A stretch of 37,794 nucleotides of DNA from UBA3103 sp002365855 (GCA_030627625.1 DAOURR010000017.1:1-37794), one strand, 5' to 3'. Counted from the stretch's first letter, positions 16,669 through 25,830 are shown. Made by a program: numbers and translations. The notes: generated from the letters alone by a model not told the origin.

Positions 16669-16965
16669 CTACATTCTATAAATATTCATCCAGCCTGTTC
16701 CGGTTTTTTTCCATTCTCTGATATACCGGTGCTCAAAACCTTCTTCTATTTCCTTCCTGCCTTTTAAGCAGCTAACTTTTAAGTCAATAGTATATTCATC
16801 CGGTAAGCCTGCCCCGCGGGGCAATCTCACAACAATATCACTATCGTCAGGCCGTTTGTTTTCGCCATGCTTCAAACCATCACGGCCAGGCCTGGTGGAA
16901 AGAATCAAAGTTATTACAAAAAACAAGATAGCAATAAATGCCAGGACAGCGCCAACAAAGTCCAC
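16669..16965 (-). CDS. Small membrane protein of unknown function
   Basis: 98 residues. GTG start at 16965, chosen because GGAGG lies eight bases before it. An N-terminal hydrophobic helix (about 4-23, AVLAFIAILFFVITLIL) is followed by a soluble basic and acidic tail with no motif I recognise; it includes IVVRLPRGAGLPDEYTI and ends with an aromatic-rich segment (WKKTGTGWMNIYRM). A single-pass protein with a cytoplasmic tail is likely. It follows the PHP phosphoesterase gene by 83 bases on the same strand and may share its transcript; a terminator follows it. No function is proposed. Confidence 0.7.
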   Translation of the reverse strand: MDFVGAVLAFIAILFFVITLILSTRPGRDGLKHGENKRPDDSDIVVRLPRGAGLPDEYTIDLKVSCLKGRKEIEEGFEHRYIREWKKTGTGWMNIYRM

Positions 16966-17048
16966 CTTAGTACCCTCCGGTTAATAAACCTATTGGGTTA
17001 AGGTATTCGATAAATGTTAAAATTTTCCTGCCAATAAAAATATTTGTT

Positions 17049-17879
17049 CTAACAGTTCGGCAGTTTTATAAATTCTCTTCGTCTCTCCCCAAAGACGGCA
17101 ATTTCCCTGTAGCCGGCATCTCTAATCAGCTTCAGGGCGTTTTTAAAACCCTCACCGACCTGTTCAGGCTGGTGGGCATCTGATCCCAGGGTTACAGGAA
17201 TGCCATGCCTGTGAAAAATATTCAGAAGCAACGGCCCTGGGTAAATCTCCTCAGCCGGATAACGAAGACCTGCGGTATTGACCTCTGCGCATACACCCGC
17301 CCTTTGAAACGCCATGGCGGTCTGCTCATAAAGAGGGTTCAGGTCAAGAGACGGCAGAATATTAAACTTTTTTATCAAATCCGGGTGGCCCATTATATCA
17401 AAAAGGCCTGACAGGGCTGCCTGCTGCAATAGGCTGAAATAACGCTCGTAAACCTGATTAATTTCCCTCCTGCTGTATTCATCCACTTCGCCGGGGTTAT
17501 CAAAACTCCACCCGTCTATAAAATGCACCGACCCTATAACATAATCAAATGGGCAGGAGCAAAGAAGGGAGGCCAGCTTTTTTTCATGTCCAGGCACAAA
17601 ATCTGCCTCGATACCAAGCCTTACACTTACCGGAGACGCCTCAGCGCAATTCTTAATCATTTCTACGTACAGAGGGAGATCTTTTTCATCCATGGCATAG
17701 CCCGGTATGGTCCTGCCCGGAGGTAAGAAGTAGAGAGGCAAGTGATCGGAAAAACCAACCTCCTGTATGCCCACCCGGACGGCCTGCTCAAGGTATTCAC
17801 TTATTTCACCCGAAGCGTGCCCGCAGAGCCTGGTGTGCAGGTGATAGTCGACAGGAATGACCGCAGCTTCGTAATTCAT
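17049..17879 (-). CDS. PHP-domain phosphoesterase, HisJ-type histidinol-phosphatase family
   Basis: 276 residues forming one PHP (polymerase and histidinol phosphatase) metal-dependent fold. Metal ligands visible in order: DYHLHT (His13, His15), CGH (His21), GFSDH (His46), the IGSVHFID segment, GHPDL, CAEVNTAGL and GSDAHQPE. This order fits the HisJ-type histidinol-phosphatase subfamily, which hydrolyses L-histidinol phosphate. No other histidine genes are adjacent, so a different phosphoester substrate is equally possible. Its ATG overlaps the stop of the upstream MetE-like gene by four bases, indicating tight translational coupling. Confidence 0.85.
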   Translation of the reverse strand: MNYEAAVIPVDYHLHTRLCGHASGEISEYLEQAVRVGIQEVGFSDHLPLYFLPPGRTIPGYAMDEKDLPLYVEMIKNCAEASPVSVRLGIEADFVPGHEKKLASLLCSCPFDYVIGSVHFIDGWSFDNPGEVDEYSRREINQVYERYFSLLQQAALSGLFDIMGHPDLIKKFNILPSLDLNPLYEQTAMAFQRAGVCAEVNTAGLRYPAEEIYPGPLLLNIFHRHGIPVTLGSDAHQPEQVGEGFKNALKLIRDAGYREIAVFGERRREFIKLPNC

Positions 17880-18943
17880 GAGGAACGTAATCTCTCCGAA
17901 ACCTTTGAGGTGAGGTGATATATTCTTTCCGCCAGCTCCTGGCTTAAAAGGCCCGGACCACAGGCCGGTGTAATCAGGCAGCGCCTGATTAATATGTCCC
18001 GGGGAATACCTCTTTTCAACAATTCAGCCCACTCCCCTTCCAAAATTGCCAGCAGGGATTCCTCATCTTCAACCAGAGCCTGGTCGTTTAACGTTGGCAC
18101 CAGGCCCCAGGCCAACGCCCCTCCCTGGTTTAGGTAATCTTTGAGTGATGAAACAAACGGTAGCATCGAGCTAAAATAGTTATATGCATCAAAATTGACG
18201 AATTCCGGTCCGGCTTCGAACAGGATTGACCAGTCAATTGCGTCACAGCAGTGCACACCTGTCAGGCCGCCCACCCCGCGAACCGCTTGAAAAACAGATC
18301 TGAGGTCATCCTTGATCATATCCCTGGTTACTGTAATGTAGCTGGACTGCCCGTAGATACTGATCGCAGGCTCGTCTACGAAGATCAGCGCGGGCAGGCC
18401 GAAGCGGCCTAATTCCGCTGCCTGCCAGGCAGAGTGCACCGCAACTGTTTTAACAATCAGATCCCGCAGTTGGTCGTCGTAGTATGCAAAGCGGCCTCGC
18501 TCGTCTTTCACCTGGAAAGCAGCCGTTATCGGCCCAACCACCTGGCCTTTTAATAAAACGGCGCTCCCAGTCCCCTTTTCCAGTTCCTCAAGAAAGGCGT
18601 AAAAACCTGCCGCAGATTCCTTCGGAAAGGCAAATTCATTCAATGCATCCCGATCTCCTGCTTCATATTCCAGGTAAATGGAATAAAAACTGGTTAAGTT
18701 GTCAGCCCAATCAGTTTGGGTAGTATCAAAAAATATTTTACTGCCGTCATCGGTGAGCAACCCTGTCCTGAGCAGCGGCTGAAGAAACTGGTGGACAAAA
18801 TTCTCCTGCTTTCCCCTTTGCGGCAGCTGGGGCCAATGCGGAACATCCGGAAAGCACCTTTTTATTAGGTCTACAGCCTCTTTAACCCCAGTAAACGGCA
18901 AACTTCCAACTCCCGTGGCCAGTCCTCCCGGCTCAAACACCAT
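17876..18943 (-). CDS. MetE C-terminal/uroporphyrinogen decarboxylase-superfamily protein
   Basis: 355 residues from the ATG at 18943, chosen because GAAGGGAG lies eight bases before it; a GTG at 18967 would put that site inside the coding region. Begins GLATGVGSLPFTGVKEAVDL, typical of the cobalamin-independent methionine synthase C-terminal fold. Candidate zinc-thiol ligands are VHCCD in mid-protein and the final cysteine in CLITPACGPG. It lacks the MetE N-terminal domain (full MetE is about 750 aa), so it may be a core-MetE-like methyltransferase using a corrinoid or other methyl donor. Coupled to the PHP gene by a 4-base overlap. Substrate unknown. Confidence 0.75.
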   Translation of the reverse strand: MVFEPGGLATGVGSLPFTGVKEAVDLIKRCFPDVPHWPQLPQRGKQENFVHQFLQPLLRTGLLTDDGSKIFFDTTQTDWADNLTSFYSIYLEYEAGDRDALNEFAFPKESAAGFYAFLEELEKGTGSAVLLKGQVVGPITAAFQVKDERGRFAYYDDQLRDLIVKTVAVHSAWQAAELGRFGLPALIFVDEPAISIYGQSSYITVTRDMIKDDLRSVFQAVRGVGGLTGVHCCDAIDWSILFEAGPEFVNFDAYNYFSSMLPFVSSLKDYLNQGGALAWGLVPTLNDQALVEDEESLLAILEGEWAELLKRGIPRDILIRRCLITPACGPGLLSQELAERIYHLTSKVSERLRSS

Positions 18944-18979
18944 GTCTAAAAACTCCCTTCGAAACACAACATCCTATTG

Positions 18980-19873
18980 TTAATTTATTTTTTCCAGGCG
19001 GGGCTTCCATCCAGCTCTCTGAAAAACACCGTTGTATAGCTCAGGAGATATTTGTTTTCCACAAAGTGCCACACAAGCCGCTTCCAGCAGATTTGAACCC
19101 AGCGACCTTCCCTGAAAAGATGGCCCGGGTGTAACCAGCCACCTGACACCTCTTTTTTTAAGCTCTTGAACATCTTTCAATGTTACTGTGCTGGTGATAA
19201 TGTCTTTACCGTCAAGGTTGTCTGGAAGATGCCGGCGCAGAAAATTATAATCTCCGGCAATAATATCGGCCTTACGGTAATATTTCTCAAAACGTGGTTT
19301 GACAATTTCCTGCTTGTTCCCCAGCGGGTAAAGCATCCCGATTGGGACCCTGCTCAAAATGGGAAGGGCCGTGCGGGAAACTGTCCTGAAAGCAGCCAGT
19401 GAATAAAAGGGCACCGGCAATCCCAGCGCAAAAAGCGCATCCCCGATGATTAAACGACAGCCCGCCTGCTCCAGAGCTGCCGCCAGGCCGTAGCGGTCCA
19501 GGGCGGAGACCATTAAGACAATCTGCCCCCGCCTCGGCCAGCCAACCCTGCTGCGGATATACGGCACGAGATCCCTTTCAACCGTATCCTTAACACCACT
19601 TCCATCGACCAGTGGGGTGATTTTGACCTGCCGGGCAAGCCTGGCGCCATCCCGCAGGACGTAACGCCTCTGCCCTGACCGGAGAGTGACATTGACACCG
19701 CCTAAGCCCAGTGCGTTCACCTTGCCGTCCAGGTCTTTTAAGAGCGCTTCCGCACACCCGAGATCTCCACCCGTCCCTACTCTCCTGACATGCAGCAGAC
19801 AGCCTCCGGCCTCGATCTCAGCCTCAAAATCGCGCTCGGGCGAGCCCAGACTTACGCTAACCACATGCTTCAT
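18980..19873 (-). CDS. Conserved protein of uncertain function (possibly quinate dehydrogenase-like)
   Basis: 297 residues, no signal peptide or membrane helix. I see a glycine-rich segment NALGLGGVNVTL early, a conserved-looking RSRVGWPRRGQIVLMVSALDRYG, and a later DYNFLRRHLPDNLDGKDIITST with WLVTPGP. Proteins of this kind are, as far as I recall, sometimes named quinate 5-dehydrogenase in Peptococcaceae genomes, but I see no clean NAD-binding Rossmann motif or shikimate dehydrogenase Lys/Asp pair, so that name is doubtful. The middle part alternates hydrophobic strands and glycine turns, as in alpha/beta enzymes. It leads the probable operon with the MetE-like, PHP and 98-residue genes (36-base gap). 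A GGGGGC lies six bases before ATG. Confidence 0.6.
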   Translation of the reverse strand: MKHVVSVSLGSPERDFEAEIEAGGCLLHVRRVGTGGDLGCAEALLKDLDGKVNALGLGGVNVTLRSGQRRYVLRDGARLARQVKITPLVDGSGVKDTVERDLVPYIRSRVGWPRRGQIVLMVSALDRYGLAAALEQAGCRLIIGDALFALGLPVPFYSLAAFRTVSRTALPILSRVPIGMLYPLGNKQEIVKPRFEKYYRKADIIAGDYNFLRRHLPDNLDGKDIITSTVTLKDVQELKKRGVRWLVTPGPSFQGRSLGSNLLEAACVALCGKQISPELYNGVFQRAGWKPRLEKIN

Positions 19874-20002
19874 GAATTGCCCCCGTCCCTCATTTAGATA
19901 CAGTATAAACTAATCGATTCGGGTTAATGCGAGGACACAGCGCCATGACGGTATAACTCGTGCACTATGCTTTTTGATTATAGTCAATTAACTGGTCTCG
20001 AA

Positions 20003-22816
20003 TCAATACCCCTTATGCAGGGAAAGCGCTTCTTTATATACATCCATAGTCTCAATGGCAATGTTTTGCCAGTCATATACCGTGAGCACCTTTTTCCAGG
20101 CGCGTCTGGTCAAATCTCTTGCCAACCAGGGGTTATCCAGCACATCCTTGATATAGTAGGCAAGAATACCTGGTTGGCCCGGGGGAACCTTGTATCCGTC
20201 TATTCCATGTGAAACAACGTCACTCAGGCCACCAGTGTCTGACACAATCACCGGCACCTGCGCGGCCATTGCCTCTAATGCTACGATTCCAAATGGTTCA
20301 TACAGGCTTGGAAACACAGCTACATCAGCCTGCTTTAAGCATTGGTTTCTTTGCTGTTCATTTAAAAATCCCAGAAATTCAACACTGCCCACCAGTCCCA
20401 GTTCGTCAGCCCTTGATTTTAAATAACTTTCGTATGGTCCTGTGCCACCCACCATGAGTTTTAATTCCTGTTCTTGAAGAAAGATTCTAGAGAAAGCTTC
20501 TAAAAGCACCTGCACCCCCTTCTCAGGTACCAGTCGGCCGATAAATAAAATGGTTCTTTCGCCCGATTGCGATTGCCGTTCACGAGGCACCAGCTGTTTT
20601 GGTATCCCCAGAGTAGCCGGATCCACTCCATTGGGAATAATATGTACTTTTTTACGAGAAACCCTGAACAGACCCGTGATTTCTTCCAGCATATATTTAC
20701 TGCAGCAAATTACTTCAATGGCTATGTTGGCAAGCCTGTCTTCCAGGTTACTAATCCTGCGCTGCAGGTCATTATGGATACCGCGGTTTCGCCCGTGCTC
20801 CGTGGCATGAATTGTAGCTACCAGGGGCAGGCGGAAATAATCTTGCAGGTGCATCGCTGCATCACCCACAAGCCAGTCATGGGCGTGAATCAGGTCGTAC
20901 GGCTCTTGGCCGAGCAGGTCTCCGGCAAGACGGGCCATAGCCGCGTTTAACTGTCCCACCCACTCCATAAAGTCAACGGCATTAAGAACAGATGGGTCAA
21001 CCCTGTGAACATGCACACCGTCCACAAGCTGGTAGCTTTGAGTTCCCGCAGCGGGACAGGTAACAACGTGGACATTCCCTCCAACACGGGCCAGTGCTCT
21101 GGTCAGGTCATACACATGCCTGGCCAGGCCTCCAACCGTTTTTGGCGGAAACTCCCAGGAGAGCATGATGATTTTCAGGGCCCCTGCTCCTGTCTCTACC
21201 TTGCCGCCCGGCCGGCTGGTTCTGCTAAAACGGTAATGGCGGCTGTATATGTTGTAATCTATTTCAGGAAAGATATTGTCTTCCTTTTCAAAACTTGTCA
21301 ATTCCTCTTCATTGACCTTACCCCCTGCCAGGCTGGACGTTAAGCGGTTGAAACGGGTAATGTGGTCAATAGTCCGCTGGACCGCATACTGGACTGCTGT
21401 CCCTGTCTTAATGATGAAGGCCCAGTCACTGCTCTGAGCCAGGAGCAGTTCACGGGCAGCCTGGTTTAAAGTGCGCCTGACACTGCCTTCAGCAGATGGA
21501 TACAGGTCTGACAGTTCAACCAGCGTTGTTTCAGCCCGGTGCAGGTGCCTGTATATCCAGTCGTTGCTTGGATTTAACCAGACCTCATTGTACCCTCCCT
21601 CCCCCCAACTGGAAGGGGCAAGATCAACTACCGGATTGTCCACGTAGTCTCCAAGATATGTCCCGGGTGTAGTCATTTGGACTCCGTCCTGCCCAGTGCT
21701 GATAGCCCGGCACAAATTTTCCAGCCACAGCGGACCCTCATACCACCAGTGACCGAACAGCTCAGCATCATAAGGCGCCACGATAATGGGCTTTCTGTCC
21801 ATCCCGCCGGACAGGTGCCTGATTTGAAGCCCCCGTTTAGAAGAAAAATCTCGCGCGTCTTCGCTGGCGATAAGGTCAGCCAGGTCCGGACGGTAAGGTT
21901 CCTTCCGGTCGCCGGATCCGGTGATCCGGAAATATTTGAGCCCTGTGTCACACCTGATATCACCACCAGGAAGGCATGGGGCGAGATATTCCAGCTCAAG
22001 GTCGTACCCTATATCACGGTAGAATTCGCGGTAATAAGGGTTTCCGGGATATCCTGAGTGACGGTCCCAGACCTGTTGTGAGCTTTCCGGGTCACGCCCG
22101 AAAGCGGCCACCCCGGAGCGGCAGCAGACAGGAGCATAGACACCGTTTCTCGGGGCCGGGCTTGCCAGGGTTATGCCGTGAGATTCAACAAAAAAATACC
22201 GGACCCCGTATTCTTTTAATATTTCATCCACTCCTTGAACATAGGCGCATTCCGGCAGCCACATTCCGGCCGGGGGCCTGCCAAACAGCCTTACGTATTG
22301 CTCAACGGCAAGCTGGACCTGAGCCCTCCTGGCCTCATACGTCATAATCAGGGGCAGGTAACCATGAGTAGCGCAGGTCGAAATCACCTCCAAAACACCA
22401 ATTGCCTGGAGACTCTGAATCGGCAAAATTAGGTTGCCGCCATAGTCATTCTCAAATGATTCCCTTATATCACTTAAACGTTGATAGTACATCTCAGCGA
22501 TACCCTGAAAAACCGGCTCGCTCCTGTTTCTGTCAATCTCAGCTTCCGCCAGTCTGATCAACTTTTCCAGGTGACGCAGGTAGCGCTCCTGTAATAGTTG
22601 GTCATTGAACATCGAAACCAGGGGCGGCGATAAAGAAAGAGTTATTTTAAAGCGGGTCCCTTCCTTGACCAGCTTTTCAAAGGACCGGATCAGAGGAACA
22701 TAGCACTCGGTTATGGCCTCAAAAAGCCAGCGTTCTTCCATAATGCCCGGATCCTTCGGATGGCGGATATAAGGCAGGTGCGCGTGCAGCACAAGCGCAA
22801 AATAACCTTTCGGCAT
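20003..22816 (-). CDS. GH57 branching-enzyme-like / GT4 glycogen-synthase-like fusion protein
   Basis: 937 residues in two enzymes. Residues 1-530 are a GH57 (DUF1957-type) domain opening FALVLHAHLPYIRHP, with the nucleophile Glu189 in WLPECAY and acid/base Asp350 in APYDAELFGHWWYEGP, as in GH57 1,4-alpha-glucan branching enzymes. Residues 546-937 are a GT4 glycosyltransferase: MLSWEFPPKTVGGLARHVYDL (acceptor domain), then IFIGRLVPEKGVQ and the donor EX7E motif EPFGIVALE. The fusion probably extends and branches an alpha-glucan (glycogen) from an ADP- or UDP-glucose donor. No signal peptide; cytoplasmic. GAGG ribosome binding site before ATG. Directly upstream is a 24-base palindrome over the presumed promoter. 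No other glycogen genes are nearby. Confidence 0.9.
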   Translation of the reverse strand: MPKGYFALVLHAHLPYIRHPKDPGIMEERWLFEAITECYVPLIRSFEKLVKEGTRFKITLSLSPPLVSMFNDQLLQERYLRHLEKLIRLAEAEIDRNRSEPVFQGIAEMYYQRLSDIRESFENDYGGNLILPIQSLQAIGVLEVISTCATHGYLPLIMTYEARRAQVQLAVEQYVRLFGRPPAGMWLPECAYVQGVDEILKEYGVRYFFVESHGITLASPAPRNGVYAPVCCRSGVAAFGRDPESSQQVWDRHSGYPGNPYYREFYRDIGYDLELEYLAPCLPGGDIRCDTGLKYFRITGSGDRKEPYRPDLADLIASEDARDFSSKRGLQIRHLSGGMDRKPIIVAPYDAELFGHWWYEGPLWLENLCRAISTGQDGVQMTTPGTYLGDYVDNPVVDLAPSSWGEGGYNEVWLNPSNDWIYRHLHRAETTLVELSDLYPSAEGSVRRTLNQAARELLLAQSSDWAFIIKTGTAVQYAVQRTIDHITRFNRLTSSLAGGKVNEEELTSFEKEDNIFPEIDYNIYSRHYRFSRTSRPGGKVETGAGALKIIMLSWEFPPKTVGGLARHVYDLTRALARVGGNVHVVTCPAAGTQSYQLVDGVHVHRVDPSVLNAVDFMEWVGQLNAAMARLAGDLLGQEPYDLIHAHDWLVGDAAMHLQDYFRLPLVATIHATEHGRNRGIHNDLQRRISNLEDRLANIAIEVICCSKYMLEEITGLFRVSRKKVHIIPNGVDPATLGIPKQLVPRERQSQSGERTILFIGRLVPEKGVQVLLEAFSRIFLQEQELKLMVGGTGPYESYLKSRADELGLVGSVEFLGFLNEQQRNQCLKQADVAVFPSLYEPFGIVALEAMAAQVPVIVSDTGGLSDVVSHGIDGYKVPPGQPGILAYYIKDVLDNPWLARDLTRRAWKKVLTVYDWQNIAIETMDVYKEALSLHKGY

Positions 22817-22840
22817 ATACCAAGGCCTCCTGAAAAAATA

Positions 22841-22864
22841 TCCATACTATAATTATAGCATGGA
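22841..22864. promoter_or_regulatory. 24-base near-perfect palindrome before the GH57-GT4 gene
   Basis: The sequence is TCCATACTATAA followed by TTATAGCATGGA, a palindrome with one mismatch in twelve; its core CTATAATTATAG is perfect. It contains TATAAT on the - strand, so a regulator bound here would cover the -10 of the GH57-GT4 gene, whose ATG is 25 bases away. It lies in the 67 bases between fur and that gene. It resembles Fur/PerR-type boxes in base composition but lacks their one-base centre. Confidence 0.55.
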
Positions 22865-22883
22865 TGGTGTAAACTGTATGAAA

Positions 22884-23324
22884 CTACCTTGCACAGGCGC
22901 AATTCTTACAATACCCGAATATTTTTAGCTGGTGATCGGTGATCGTAAAATCATTCTGTTTGCTGACCCGGCTTTCAAGTTCATCCAGAAGATCTTCGTT
23001 GACCTCAATAATACGCCCGCATTTAACGCAAATCAGGTGATGGTGATTATGCCCTTCCCCCGCCCCAATTTCATAACGTTTACGGCCGTCACCGAAATCA
23101 ATGGCATGTATAAGATCAAAATCCTGAAAAAGATCCAGCGTCCTGTAAACTGTGGCCAGACCCATATCCGGGGCTTTAAGCTTGACCAGGTTATAAACTT
23201 CCTCGGCGCTCAGATGCTTATCCCTGTTTTCCAGAAGCACCTTTAAAACCACTTCCCTCCGGGAAGTCAGTTTTGATTCTTTTGCTCTAAGCCTTTCCCC
23301 AACATCAGAGATAACTTTTTTCAT
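22884..23324 (-). CDS. fur: Fur-family ferric uptake regulator
   Basis: 146 residues: winged-helix DNA-binding domain (1-85, with MGLATVYRTLDLF recognition helix) and dimerisation domain. Structural zinc cysteines C99-x-x-C102 and C139-x-x-C142 are present, with the metal-rich GHNHHHLIC between. At the site where PerR has its second regulatory aspartate this protein has Glu (CGRIIEV), and its partner site is also Glu (RYEIG), so iron-sensing Fur is favoured over peroxide-sensing PerR. Iron genes feoA and feoB lie 2.6 kb away on the same strand behind a Fur-box-like site. It follows the flavodiiron gene by 80 bases. GGTGGTG precedes ATG. Confidence 0.88.
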   Translation of the reverse strand: MKKVISDVGERLRAKESKLTSRREVVLKVLLENRDKHLSAEEVYNLVKLKAPDMGLATVYRTLDLFQDFDLIHAIDFGDGRKRYEIGAGEGHNHHHLICVKCGRIIEVNEDLLDELESRVSKQNDFTITDHQLKIFGYCKNCACAR

Positions 23325-23404
23325 TTCAACACCACCAGTTGAACTTATTTACCTCCATATCCTCGAATTAACATATGCTTGTATTGTCTTCTTGCTGCCT
23401 GATT

Positions 23405-24578
23405 TTATAAAATCTCCCCCAGCTTTTTACCCGCCTCTTTAATGTTATTCAGTTCGCTGTCATCCGGACTATATTGGATATTAATAAACTCCAGAGGCGC
23501 CTCCCACCCCATCGACTGCATTGCCGCTGATACTTCTTTTGCTCCCTGTCCGCCCCACCCGTAGGATCCGAAAGCAAGACCTTTTTTTTTCTTTGGGCGC
23601 AAACCTTTCAGGTATGTCAGCAGTGCCCCCACTGTAGGCAACATTCCGTTGTTTAAAGTAGGTGAACCAATTAAGACGGCTCGGGAGTTAAGTACATCCG
23701 GGACAATCTCTGAAATATGACTGGTCTGCAAAAACCTTATAGTAACAGGCACACCTGCACTTTCAAGACCCTCCATAAGTGCCCTGGCGATTTTTTTGGT
23801 TGACCCCCACATAGTATCATAAACGATAAGTACCTTCTTGTCGGATTCATGACTTGACCATTTGCGGTATGACTCTAACAATTGCGGTATATATGAGCGC
23901 AGGATAAGACCATGGCTTGGCGCGATCATATCTACAGGCAGCTGGGAAACTACATTGAGTGCCTTGCTGACCTGGTCCCCATAGGGATATACTATATTAG
24001 CATAATATTTGGCCGCTTCCTCATGGATAATATCCCAGCCAATCTCGTCATCAAAACGCTCAGCGCTGGCTATGTGCTGACCAAAAGCATCGTTGGACAG
24101 CAGTAGTTTTTGTTCGGGGATGTAAGTCACCATTGAATCAGGCCAGTGTACCATAGCGAGTATGCACAAATTTCAAGGTATTTGAGCCGATATTTAAATC
24201 TTCACCAGAATTTACTACCAGCATATCCCAATCCTTTTTATAATACCGTTGAAGCCCTTTTTTTCCGTTTGGAGAAGTCACTATCTTTACGTCAGGCGCA
24301 GCTCCCATGAAATCAGGAATACTTCCTGAGTGATCCATTTCAACATGGTTCACCACCAGGTAATTAATGCGCTTGGGGTCAATTATACTGCTTATCCTGG
24401 ACAGCATCTCTTCAGCAAGATAATGCTTGACTGTATCAACCAGCACTACTTTTTCGTCAACGATGAGGTAGGCATTATAGCTGCTCCCACGCTGGGTGAG
24501 GTAGCCGTGAAAATAGCGCAAGTCCCAATCAATCCCGCCAACCCAGTAAATACCTGGCTTGATTTCCAGAGAACCCAT
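23405..24578 (-). pseudogene. fprA: Flavodiiron protein (FprA/Rbo-type flavoprotein), frameshifted
   Basis: A-type flavoprotein that would reduce O2 or NO at a diiron site. The N-terminal half (24578 to a stop at 24138, 146 aa) has the diiron motif HVEMDHSG and ends in KFVH. The rest continues in another frame (from about 24158 to 23405) with HWPDSM, SNDAFGQH and APSHG (further metal ligands), then a flavodoxin domain with YDTMWGSTKKIA. The frames meet at 24155-24158, where four bases occupy the place of one codon before ATGGTACACTGG, so a one-base insertion breaks the gene. Without it the protein would be about 390 aa, normal for the family. Real mutation, programmed frameshift or sequencing error are all possible. 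A strong GAGGAGG precedes the start; dacF is 37 bases upstream. Confidence 0.85.
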
Positions 24579-24615
24579 AATTATGCCTCCTCTTTATTAT
24601 TTTTTATTTCAAGCA

Positions 24616-25830
24616 TCACCAATAGTACTTCTGCTTGTACATCTCCCAGCGCCTGCGCCGTAAGATGTTGTGATACCTGATTATAGCCAGCAATACCAGC
24701 AGCAGCGCAGCCAATATGCTCCAAGCCCACCATTGGGCAGAAATCCTTCTCCCGACTTCATGCTGCGCCAGCAGGTCAACCCTGCCAATTTCCAGTTCTC
24801 CAGAGAAAAAGGCTAGCTCACCGAGCTTACTGCCGGCTTTGACCGGCGCGACAATTTCTTCATCCAAAAATATTTGCTGACTGATATCCTCAGGCCGGTC
24901 CCTGTTAAAATTATAGGTCATTGTACGGCCTGTCTGGATGGACACTGTCTTCATAATCCCGAAACTGACAGGAACATCTGCTACAAAACTGCCCGCATCT
25001 GCAAGGCATACCAATTCGAATTCATTGAATCCATAATCCAAGAGTTTCATGGAGTCAGTCCAGATATTGCTTCCCTCACTTTTAAAGACCACCGTGATCA
25101 ATTCCCTGCCATCCCTGGCAGCGGCTGACACTAGACACTGCCCGGCAATATTAGTGTATCCTGTTTTTATACCCACAGCGCCGTCGTAATTCCACAGCAG
25201 CCTGTTACCGTTACCCAGGTAGGTTTGCGCATCCGGATCGCTGCGGTGGATCGTTTTTACTTTTGTAGATACGACATTCCTGAACCCTGGATTATGCATG
25301 GCATAGCGGGCGATCAACGCCATGTCTTTGGCTGAGCAATAATGTTCGGGGTCAGGCAGACCGTTAGGGTTGTTGAAATGTGTGTTTACTGCCCCGATTT
25401 CGGAGGCTTTTTGGTTCATCATCCGGGTAAAACCCTCAACACTGCCTCCCATATGGCAGGCTATAGCAACAGCTGAATCATTTCCTGAACTCAACATAAG
25501 CGCATAAACCAGGTCTTCCAGAGATATTTGTTCACCTTCTTGCAGACCGATAGCCGACCCCTCCACGTTGGACGCCTCGGCTGGAATTGTTACCAGATCG
25601 TCCATCCTACCATACTCCAGAGCAATAATGGCAGTCATGATCTTCGTTGTGCTGGCCGGGTACATTTTCTGATTTGATTCTTGTTCAAAAAGAACCTGGC
25701 CATTTGAACTGTCCATAACGACTGCCGACTGTCCCGCAATTTCAGGACCGGCTGAGGCTAGCAAAGGCCTAGCGGCAATCAGGATCAATAACCATGACAG
25801 GATAATCATCAAAGTTCTCATATACTGCAT
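24616..25830 (-). CDS. dacF: D-alanyl-D-alanine carboxypeptidase (DacF/PBP5 family, S11)
   Basis: Low-molecular-weight PBP that trims the terminal D-Ala of peptidoglycan stems outside the membrane. 404 residues from ATG 25830 (AGGTG five bases upstream; a TTG at 25833 is less likely). Signal peptide at about 5-27; active-site S60-T-T-K63, S115-G-N117 and K222-T-G224 with normal spacing; a C-terminal domain; then a transmembrane helix WSILAALLLVLLAI and a basic tail near the end. The C-terminal anchor differs from the amphipathic helix of E. coli PBP5. Located between feoB and fprA, probably with its own promoter in the 96-base gap after feoB. DacF versus DacB-type naming is by resemblance. 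Confidence 0.9.
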   Translation of the reverse strand: MQYMRTLMIILSWLLILIAARPLLASAGPEIAGQSAVVMDSSNGQVLFEQESNQKMYPASTTKIMTAIIALEYGRMDDLVTIPAEASNVEGSAIGLQEGEQISLEDLVYALMLSSGNDSAVAIACHMGGSVEGFTRMMNQKASEIGAVNTHFNNPNGLPDPEHYCSAKDMALIARYAMHNPGFRNVVSTKVKTIHRSDPDAQTYLGNGNRLLWNYDGAVGIKTGYTNIAGQCLVSAAARDGRELITVVFKSEGSNIWTDSMKLLDYGFNEFELVCLADAGSFVADVPVSFGIMKTVSIQTGRTMTYNFNRDRPEDISQQIFLDEEIVAPVKAGSKLGELAFFSGELEIGRVDLLAQHEVGRRISAQWWAWSILAALLLVLLAIIRYHNILRRRRWEMYKQKYYW

